DNA from: Thoreauomyces humboldtii
Taxonomy: Eukaryota; Chytridiomycota; Chytridiomycetes; Spizellomycetales; Powellomycetaceae
DNA: 15,265 nt
Direction: 5' to 3'
Assembly: GCA_027596035.1 (NCBI GenBank)
Contig: JADGJA010000432.1
Span: forward strand, 1-15,265
A program made the translations under genes and the position numbers. The notes under the pieces are model-generated. The model was given only the letters and a program-made list of their open reading frames with translations, searched no databases and was not told the origin of the DNA. Below are positions 1-8,200 of this stretch, in pieces. The first letter of the stretch is position 1. Every line of letters starts with the position of its first letter.

Positions 1-2116
1 GGGTGAAACGTACGGATGATGATGATGGAGGAGAGGAGATGGATGACTGTGATGGGTCTGGTGGCGAGGGATGTTGTTCTTGTTGTTGTTGTTCTTGATT
101 TCGAAGTGCGGATTGGGATTGGGATTGGGATTGGGGTTGCGGTTGATTTTGGGATTGGTTTTGAGACAGTTCGCGTTCCCTCGTGGCAGAGTTCCGGATG
201 TAGTCCATGAACGCTGGTTGGTACGGTCGATGTTGTGCTGTCCAACAGGGGGGAGATGACTTCTCACCTGTACCTTCCTTCATGGTTCCCCCATCACCCA
301 ATCCACCCTTCATGGTATCTGACCTCAACATGGTACCCTGAAGCTGCATGGTCCCCATATCCGTGTTATCCATGTCTCCTATCATCATGGTTCCCGTGTC
401 CACGGATTGGGTGCGATGTGCGGGCCGCATCGTGCCGGTGTCGATGTCGTCGGAGGTGGCAATTTTGGTTGGTGATGTTGATGTTGAGGGGGAACGGAGG
501 GGACGGATTGTGCTGAACGCGAGGTTGGAGGATGGAGGATGGTGTGAGGGATTGGATGTGGATGTGGGTTTGATGGGTTTCATGGTGGAGTCGTCGAGAC
601 GGATGGTTCCTAAAGAGGGCTGCTGCGGGATGTTGTTAGTTGCCAGTGGTGTAGATGAGTGGGAGGGAGATCTCCTTACTGTATCCTCTTCTTCTTCCTC
701 CTCCTCGTCTGACTGAACGTTTCCAGAAAGAAACCGAGAACAAGTATATCAGCCTTTCTCATCCCCCGAGTTTTCGCCTTCCGTACAGAATCCAGAAACC
801 CCCGAACTCACGTCCTCCAACGCTCCCTGAGCGATCTTGTCGACCACGAAACTGACCGTCTCGGCCATGACCGAGAGTCCCGGATGTCCCGTGACGAAAG
901 GATGGGAGAGCAGAGCCTCTGCTGTCGGTCGCTGGACCGGGTTCTTCGTGAGACACTTTGCGATGAAGTCGTGGAAGTCGTCGGACCAGCGATCCGGGGA
1001 TTCGAGTTTGGGTGGGGGTTTGGTGGGTATCATGAATATCGCCTGTGGGACAAGAAAGCATTGTTCAGCGAGGTGTTTAAAGTATCGGAGATGGAAAATA
1101 GTATTCTTTACCCGCATAGGATGGATCTTGTGATACGGTGGTCGTCCTTCGGCCATCTCGATGCATGTGATGCCTAATGACCAGATGTCGGCAAGGGTCC
1201 CGTATCCTACTTCCTGGATCACTTCCGGTGCCTGTGACAAGAACCGTGTCAGGAGGAAAAGATTGGGACCCGAAGACGAGAAGACCTACGTCTTACCATC
1301 CAAAACGGGGTCCCGATGACGGTCGTTCGCTTAGCATTGTTCTCGCTAAGTTGACCCGCCACCCCGAAATCCGCCAGCTTGGCCGCTCCCTGAACGTTCA
1401 GCAATATGTTCCTGACGAAAAAGACCCAAGAGCGACGTGAGCGGGATTCTCGTACTGGAAAAAAAAACGGACGGAAATGGGATCCAGACTCGCTCGCTGA
1501 CGCCTCACCCAGCTTTGATGTCCCGATGGATCTTTCCCCTCGCGTGGAGATACTTCAATCCTTCGAGGACGTGAGCACACACGACAGCAATCTGAGGTTC
1601 CCTCAACGTCGTCGCTCCGATCCTCATCACGTCGGACACAGATCCCGCTCCGCAGTATTCCATCGCGATCTACGCATTCCCAAGCACCCTTCGTCAGCGA
1701 TACTCTCTTTTGTCCCGTCGTTTCGGGGTTTTTTCTTTTCGAGAGAGACACGCACCCAGAGAAACCCTTCCCAGACCCAAGATCCATAGAACTGAACTAC
1801 GAACGTCGACTCGCATCCCTGCATGATGCGAATCTCCTTCACCGTGTCCTCCAGGTCCGCGGCGTCGGCGGGGATGAGCTTCAGGGCGCACATCTTGGAG
1901 GTTCGTCGGTGGAGGGCTTTATGGACCGTTCCGTAGGATCTGTTTTTTTTTTGAGAGACTGCTGTCAGACGAAGGGATGCGCGGTGTGAGAGGATGAAGA
2001 TGGGATCTGCTTTTTTACCCTTCGCCGAGTTTTCCGACGACTTGGAAGACAAGGTTGGGATCTCCGGCCAGTTCCTCCCGCGAGAGGAGGGGTGGGTCCG
2101 TGGGCGATGGGGCCAT
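1..2116 (-). CDS. MST/Hippo-type (GCK-II) Ste20 family Ser/Thr kinase, C-terminus off the left edge
   Basis: Protein kinase of the MST1/2 (Hippo) class. Exons on the minus strand: 2116-2019, 1939-1756, 1669-1509, 1411-1297, 1231-1112, 1042-812, 712-1. All six junctions are GT..AG and in frame, giving at least 540 residues. Residues 24-285 are the kinase domain: glycine loop GEGSYG (31-36), Lys53, HRDIKAGN with Asp144, DFG with Asp162, activation-loop Thr178 in [11 protein letters not shown], then [10 protein letters not shown] and HPMRAIFMIP, which are diagnostic for MST rather than PAK or GCK-III kinases. An acidic patch (305-313) leads into a Ser/Thr/Pro-rich linker with seven Thr-Met motifs (Thr346, 397, 411, 424, 430, 436, 446), then PAFMDYI (469-475), matching the PSFMDYF element of human MST2, then a Gln/Ser-rich stretch. 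A SARAH domain is expected beyond the edge but not seen. Positions 267-214 could be an in-frame 54-nt intron. The start was chosen because it is the first ATG directly upstream of the kinase fold. Confidence 0.9.
96..136 (-). repeat. Hexanucleotide repeat encoding Ser-Gln/Pro-Gln runs
   Basis: The plus strand reads repeated GGGATT/GGATTG units here, and on the coding strand this is a run of CAATCC codon pairs giving a QSQSQS tract in the kinase C-terminal tail. A short CAA/GAA run (Gln-rich) follows at about 70-95. This is low-complexity coding sequence likely to vary in length between isolates. Confidence 0.7.
281..586 (-). other. Thr-Met motif linker of the Hippo-type kinase
   Basis: This part of the last visible exon encodes all seven Thr-Met dipeptides, in contexts such as STMK, GTMR, GTMQ, DTMK and GTMK, within about 100 residues. 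In animal MST1/2 the equivalent linker is autophosphorylated on Thr-Met sites that recruit MOB1 and the FHA domain of SLMAP (STRIPAK). The motifs are seen directly; the docking function is inferred by analogy. Confidence 0.7.
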
Positions 2117-2416
2117 GATGGGTATGCTGTCCCGGTGGGTGTGAGGATTCGAGAGATGTTTTGGCGGAAGAGGATGACCTCTTGGAGACCGTGGAGAGTA
2201 ACACGACCGGCGACAACGTGAGGAGGTGACTAGAAAAGTCCAAGAGAGGGGGGTAAGGTTGACCTTTCCTTTGGGGTAAGGACATCCTGTGATTCCGCCC
2301 CCTCTTTGCAAATCGTAACGAATCCCAGGATTTGAATCGGCGGGGGTCCGATCACGTAAACACAGCTCATCGCTATCGAAAAACTACACCACTACTACAC
2401 ACAAGACTCCCCTCTC
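2117..2416 (-). promoter_or_regulatory. Intergenic region and presumed promoter/5' leader of the Hippo-type kinase
   Basis: This 300-nt gap lies between the stop codon of the upstream phosphotransferase and the kinase start, both on the minus strand. It must hold the 3' end of one gene and the promoter and leader of the other. I see no clear TATA box, AATAAA signal or repeat. The part next to the kinase start is pyrimidine-rich on the coding strand, as is common in fungal leaders. The assignment rests on position only. Confidence 0.35.
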
Positions 2417-3862
2417 TTACAACAGACAAACGATGGGCTTGAGAAGATACGCATCCTTATCCCCATGCGCCTCGATGAACCTCAGCAACTGATCCTGAAA
2501 GAACCTCCCACAGTCCTCGGACACCCACTGGGCCATGACAGCAAACAGCCAGATCCATCTCGCAGGTCCTCCGTCGCAGAACGCGTCCCAGCACGCTTCG
2601 AACGGATACGCGGCAGACGAGACGGGATGCGTCGGATGGGTCGTCAGTCTCGTCCAGTAGTCGATGACCAGGCTTCGGGAGTGAGCTGCCGTGATGGTCG
2701 GATGCACGTCCGAGATGAGCATCTGGGCGAGATCGGCAGTAGGTTCCCATGGTCCGACTTCGGACCAGTCGTAGAAGATCTGAGAGGATGTCGTGGCGTT
2801 GAATGGGGATGAGAGGGGAAATGAGGTGTGCATGTTGCTGGCGTGGAGATCTCCGTGGCAGAGTGTGAAGGGGGATCGATGGAGGGAGGTCTGCATGCGG
2901 GACCAAGATGCGGAGGCCAGGGATCGATCGATGATGCCAACGAGCTTGGGAGACAGCCAAGCATCCACCTCTTCGTGGTCGTTCCCATCGGAAATCGAGG
3001 ATTTGTTTTTGAAAGTCGTCCAGTCTCGCCTCGCTCTGTCGATCCCGAGTTCCCACGACGCACGATCCCTCCCGCCGTACCAAGACGCTCCTTTCAGCCA
3101 GGTTTCCGTCAACAGCGACGGATGGTTCCACCAACGAGCATGCTGTTCCGCCATCTGGAGGTACACGTTCCGGAGTAGCGCCACCTGGCTTCCCACCGGG
3201 TCCGTCAGACTCCACTTGGGTAAAGCCTTCCGCGTCGCCTCCGGGATCCCCCATATCTGATTTCCGAAGAGCATGTTGGTCCCGACCGCATCCTCCCTCT
3301 CCCTCAGATCCTCCATTAAGAGCACGTACTCCCCGAACCAGCGAGATCCGTAAGCGTGGTAAACGAGAGGAGTCTGGACGGATCCCTTGAACCGACTCTG
3401 ATGAAACCAGGCCTCCCGCTCCCGTCCACCAAAGAGACAGGTCCTCCGTCCAGTCATGCTGTCCGGACTGGTCTTCAACAGCAAGGTCACGGGTCCCTGT
3501 GTAGTCTTATCGGTCCCAGCTGCCGCGTCCGTCAGTGTCACCGAGTTTTGGGTTGAGCCATACGTGATGGTGACAAGACGCATCACACCTCCCATCCCCC
3601 TGTTCCCCGTCAGAGGAGCCAGGCTGACGGTTTCCACGCGGGTGCGGGGTCCTATGGAACCGCGACGACGCAGAAGGGACGTGAGCCACTGCGGCGAGAC
3701 GGATGCATCTCCGACGCGGAATGCAGAGGAGGAGGATGGGGACACGAGGCGGATAACGAAGAGTAGGAAACGACGGAGCTTTGCTAAACCGTGTCCGATG
3801 ACTGCTCGGATGTAGAAGACCAGACGGAGACTGGGCGTGCTTGCCTTGACGGGAACTGACAT
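2417..3862 (-). CDS. APH/choline-kinase-like small-molecule phosphotransferase, intronless
   Basis: A single uninterrupted frame of 481 residues from ATG (3862) to TAA. It has the protein-kinase-like fold of aminoglycoside/choline/ecdysteroid phosphotransferases. Visible marks are a nucleotide-binding-type lysine in VTLLLKTSP (Lys130), a following glutamate (near 150), the hinge YVLLMEDL (179-186), the catalytic loop CHGDLHASNM (335-344; Asp338, Asn343) and the metal-binding segment IFYDWSEVGPWEPTADLAQ (362-380; Asp365). Length is usual for fungal APH-like proteins. Residues 12-40 are hydrophobic but interspersed with Arg/Lys, suggesting an amphipathic or membrane-associated helix, not a clean signal peptide. 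The substrate cannot be read from sequence; CHK/EcKL-like and generic APH subfamilies are both possible. It has no introns, whereas the two kinase genes beside it have six and twelve. Confidence 0.85.
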   Translation of the reverse strand: MSVPVKASTPSLRLVFYIRAVIGHGLAKLRRFLLFVIRLVSPSSSSAFRVGDASVSPQWLTSLLRRRGSIGPRTRVETVSLAPLTGNRGMGGVMRLVTITYGSTQNSVTLTDAAAGTDKTTQGPVTLLLKTSPDSMTGRRTCLFGGREREAWFHQSRFKGSVQTPLVYHAYGSRWFGEYVLLMEDLREREDAVGTNMLFGNQIWGIPEATRKALPKWSLTDPVGSQVALLRNVYLQMAEQHARWWNHPSLLTETWLKGASWYGGRDRASWELGIDRARRDWTTFKNKSSISDGNDHEEVDAWLSPKLVGIIDRSLASASWSRMQTSLHRSPFTLCHGDLHASNMHTSFPLSSPFNATTSSQIFYDWSEVGPWEPTADLAQMLISDVHPTITAAHSRSLVIDYWTRLTTHPTHPVSSAAYPFEACWDAFCDGGPARWIWLFAVMAQWVSEDCGRFFQDQLLRFIEAHGDKDAYLLKPIVCLL

Positions 3863-5217
3863 TGTGTGTGGTGTGGCTGAAAGGGGGATTGGGAACCTTT
3901 GACCGAGGAGTGTGAGGGCATCAGGAGGGCATGCGACTTAGGCGCTCGCTCTGAGCGGTACGGACCATCCCCCCAGGTACCATACGGGGCAGATGCTTCG
4001 ACCAAACGCATGCATGACCCTTCCCCCTTCCTCCAGTCCCATCGCCTCAACGATGAACGGGGTTGTTCTTGCATGTTCTGTTGATTTCAACTTTTTCCGG
4101 TCATGTTTCCCCCCCGCTTCCCTTGGCCCGTCAGTTCCCAGTGTTTTTCCAGCAAGGGGCCACCGAGGTGCAGCGACCAGGACAACAGTCTGCCGATACG
4201 GATGCACGGGGCATGATTCGGTCCGTATGTCGGAGGTTCCTCGTCGTCGTCGCTCAGGGCACTCGCTACGAACTTGCGAAGGGTCGATTGTTGAGCAACG
4301 GTTCCAACGCGTTCAGGTAAGCCAAAACTCCGCTCTGCTTGCCCTGCCCCCACAAAACCTTCTTCTTGCGCGCGTGCGCTGACAGGAGAGTACTAAATAC
4401 CGGAGAGCCTCGCGGCCGGTTCCTTCCGTTTGCTAGGCAGACCCTGCTCCACACTGACCCATTACCTGGGTAGTGAGGGTGCCCCCTTCACGAACGGAGT
4501 GGCAGCGGAATGCAGGTCGGTCCCATCTATAAGCATCTTTCTCCTCTGTGCATCGTCAGTGTTCGTGGACTTGCCCTCCCCGGTCGTCCAACTGTGGCGT
4601 TGAGCTCACTTGTTACACTCACTCACCACTCCGGCCCAACCTTGTTTTACTCTCCCATCCTTGACCCATCTCGGCTGCTCGTCCTGACTTTTGGAGGAGG
4701 GTTGTCTTCCCTGATTCCCCCGTCTCGGTCCTCCGCTCTTTGATCGCGCGGAACCAGTCGACCTTCTTCCTCATTTCTCATCAAGCGCATTTGGCACACC
4801 TTCTTTCTGCAAGCTACCCGGGCGGGAACCGGAGATGCAGTGGAGCGTTTCCTTTACTCTCCTCACGACTGTACAACTGCTCGCCGATCACACTTGTCCG
4901 TCCGGGATCTACCGCTTCTGCCCCTACTCAGAACATCATCTCCTCGCACATCGAACTCTCTCCATCCCACGTACCGCAGGATCAACCCGTCATCGAAACT
5001 ATTCTCCACGGCGTCCTCCAAACCAACCAGCAGCCTCTACGCCTCCTCTTACCCACTCTCCGTCGACACGTGTTTCCTTCCCTCTTCCCTTTCCCCCGGC
5101 TGCGTCGGTGCCCAGTAGGGCATGCCACATCGGCGGAACCCCACACAGCGGAGGGGAAGCCAAGGTCTCTCGTCCGACGCTCTAACATCCCGACCGTCCA
5201 CCCATCGTAACAGCAAC
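3863..5217. promoter_or_regulatory. 1.35 kb divergent intergenic region between phosphotransferase and histidine kinase genes
   Basis: Neither strand shows a convincing gene here; the open frames are short, overlap in several frames and match no family I recognise. The region should contain the promoters of the minus-strand phosphotransferase and the plus-strand histidine kinase. A TATA-like CTATAAGC lies at 4527-4534 on the plus strand, followed by pyrimidine-rich sequence. If used, it would give the histidine kinase a leader of roughly 650 nt or an unseen upstream exon. From about 4560 to 5210 the plus strand is C/T-rich, like a long fungal 5' leader. Confidence 0.4.
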
Positions 5218-8200
5218 ATGAACATGAACATGGTCTCCCAACCTACCCTCAACGTCCTGCAGCCGTCAGAATCCAATGGAACCGACATCTCTCGATCGAG
5301 CGCCAGTCGCGCAAAACAGCATCCTAGGAAACTCAAGGAGAAGGCTTCCCATGTTGCCCATAGGGCGGAGAAGTCCCTGTTGTCGAGACAGGGATTCGCG
5401 AATATGGCGTTGTTGCTTTGGATGTTGGCTGGCGTTGCGGTGAGGGGCTTCGAAATTCCTTCAAGCTTTGATGAATGGTCATGTAATCATTAAAATGCAT
5501 TTACTCACATCTGGGAACGATCCTCCTTTTGCCTCAGATTGCAATCCCGGTCTTGATCGTTCTTAACCATCAGAATCAGAATCGGGAACGAGCACCCCTC
5601 GTATCCGACTGCGAGAGCGTCGTTGCGAACATCGTCAGTCTCATGAGACGTACGTTGGGAGTCTGTCTGCTTTTTGTATATGCTCGTGTTTTCCTGATGG
5701 ACATTATCATTTCCCGCAACCGACAGTGCCGACTTCAATGATGTGAGTTGGGTTGCCGACGCATGGGATGGTGTTGGATCGCTGACCTTCATTTTTTTTT
5801 TCGTTAGTTACGGTTACCAGTACTTCTTTGATACAGGCACTACGGTCACTCAACTTAGTTTTGAAAGCTATGGATCGTCTTACAACTCTGTGGTACCCTC
5901 CAAACCATCCATGTCGCAAAACCTTTTGAAAGTATGCTTAACCATTTGCAATTCAGGTTCCGTGGGTAGGTTTTGCGCCGTACATCACCAACCGCGCAGC
6001 CTTCGAGGCCCAGTACAATCAATCCATCGTTCAAAACTCGGCCGACGGAGGTCTCCTCCCTTTCTATCCTCCCTCCGAGTACAAACCCGTCGTCCGACCC
6101 AACGCCGACTCGTACTTTCCAACCCTGTTCACCCCTGCTGACAGCAAATGGCTGGCTGGGTCGGATCTCCTGAGCGATCCCGATACTCAGCAGGTCGTGT
6201 TCGAGGCTACTCATACTGGGAATCTGAGCATCGGGCCTAAGGTGGCGTTTGATTTGTTTTGGGCTTCTAACGCAGATCTCGCCTGACTGTGGCATTCATT
6301 GCAGCTCTTGCTGAACCTGACGACGGGATTGGACGCGGTGCATCGCTTTGTTTTGCCGTGGTTCGGCGTGAACAACAACGTGAATAGCATTCAGGGTGTT
6401 TTCTTCGGGGTATGGTCCCCTTGAGCAGACTATTTCGGATCCCATCGACTGATCATCGGGGATCATGTAGGCGATAGTGGTACACGAGCTTTTGGATGAG
6501 GTGGTTGCTGCCAGCACGCAGAATATGAGCATCGGTCTTCAATTCCTCGATACGAGCGCGGGTAATGAGCTCATATACTCTTATCCCAGGTTTGTTCTCC
6601 ATGTTTTGATGAGAGCTGTGATTCTGCATGGCATTTGACTGAAAGACGGTGTTTAAATGCTTGCATAGCAGTGGGGCGACGTCAGGTCAAACGATCGGGT
6701 ACTACCAGTTCCCGGTGCTGAACCGACAATGGACCCTTCGCTGCTATGGAATCACGGACCATCCGCCAGCACCATGGGTTACTTTCGGTAGGCACACGTA
6801 CCCACATGGCCTCTCATCTCGCTTCACTTCACTGACACCACCGCCACATGGGTGAAGTCTTCATCATCTTGTTCGCGATTGCCGCCGCCCTCTTCACCCG
6901 ATACTTCATCCTCCGTCGTCACGGATCCAGCAAAAAAGACGTGAACGTGATCGAAAACCCCCGCATGTCAGCCCGTCAAGTCGACTGGATGCGAACCAAC
7001 GCCTTCTCGATCCTGAACGCCATCCGAGATCCCCTCCTCATCGTGGACCGGGAAGGATACGTCATCGACGGGAACGACGACGCCATGCTACTCATCAACT
7101 ACGGTGTGGAGGACCTCATCTTCGGGATCCACATCTCACGCGTCTTTCCTGGAATATTGAACGGGAAAGGAAAGGAGCGAACGAGGGAAAAAACTTCGGT
7201 CAAGTTGTCACATCCGCCGGGTCCTTGGACCAGCAGCTGTCCGTTGCAGGATACTACACCTTCTCCTAGCATGTCCGATAACGTCGTCATCGATGTAGAG
7301 AGCACATACTTGGATCTACCGGACGGTGCTATCCCTGTGAGAGAGGATAAGTCCATCACATCCGAGGACGGGACAATCACACCTGGGATGCAGGAGATCT
7401 TTATGCGTACGAAGGATAACAAAGAGCTATTGGTGGAGGCGAACTTTTCGCCGTTCATCAAATGTCAAGATCAGAAGGAACGAATTCAGATGGTCATGTT
7501 CAGGGACATCACGGTTTGGAAGGCTGCAATAAAGGATAGTCTGGATGCCAAGGAGGCAGCCGAGAGTACCAGGAACGAGGTGTGCGATTATCTTTCGTTT
7601 GTGTGCCATGAGTTGAGAAGTAAGTCGAGTTTTTCGTCATACCCGATTTTCATTCTATGTACATCGAGCAATAACTTTGGGCACGTCTTCCTTTTTGCTT
7701 AGACCCCTTGCACATCATCATCGGCATCAGCACTCTCCTTTCTCAATCCCTCTCCGCCCTCGACACGTCTTCGCGATCCGGATTCGCCTCACCGACATCT
7801 CCCAATGCTCTCTCACCGCTCTCCTCCAGCGTGTCCATCACCAACGCTCAGGTCGTACATCAGGAAGCTATCGAACACCTCCAAGCCGTGAAGGACGCAA
7901 CCCGTCTCATGAAAACGGTCATCAACGACACCCGCATGCTCTCCAAAGTCGAAGCAGGGACCATGGAGTTTGACAAATCCGTCTTCGATCTGAAATCCCT
8001 CTGTCTCCGATTCTACAAGTCGCAATGCGCGTATCGGGAGAAAGCCTGGGCATGGGCCGAATCCGTCGACAACCTCAACAACCTCAGCCCCAGCGTGAAC
8101 GTCGGCTCACCTCCCACGACGACGCAGAAGCCCGTCCAGACCTTGGCGGGGACTCTGCATTCGAGTTCGAACCCTGACGTCGAGTTCAAGCTCGTCATCA

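Noticed and set aside
238..267. A 30-nt intron in the last kinase exon (GTGAGA donor, CAG acceptor)
   Set aside because: It is too short and the frame is open without it. A 54-nt version ending at 214 is kept only as an alternative because no branch point is clear.
348..716. Plus-strand open frame over the kinase tail
   Set aside because: The minus strand here carries the spliced continuation of the kinase with conserved Thr-Met and FMDY motifs; the plus frame is its shadow.
2329..2339. tRNA B-box-like sequence on the minus strand
   Set aside because: GATTCAAATCC resembles a B box, but the flanking five bases do not pair as a T-stem and no A box or acceptor stem is found.
4740..5210. Open frames in the leader region of the histidine kinase (4740-5210 and overlapping frames)
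   Set aside because: They overlap one another in several frames, the longest lacks an ATG start, and they are Pro/Ser/Arg-rich as expected from C/T-rich noncoding sequence.
5932..5956. A 25-nt intron with a GTATGC donor in the CHASE region
   Set aside because: It is too short for spliceosomal splicing. The GTACCC donor at 5893 gives a 64-nt intron in the same phase with a CTTAAC branch point at a sensible distance.
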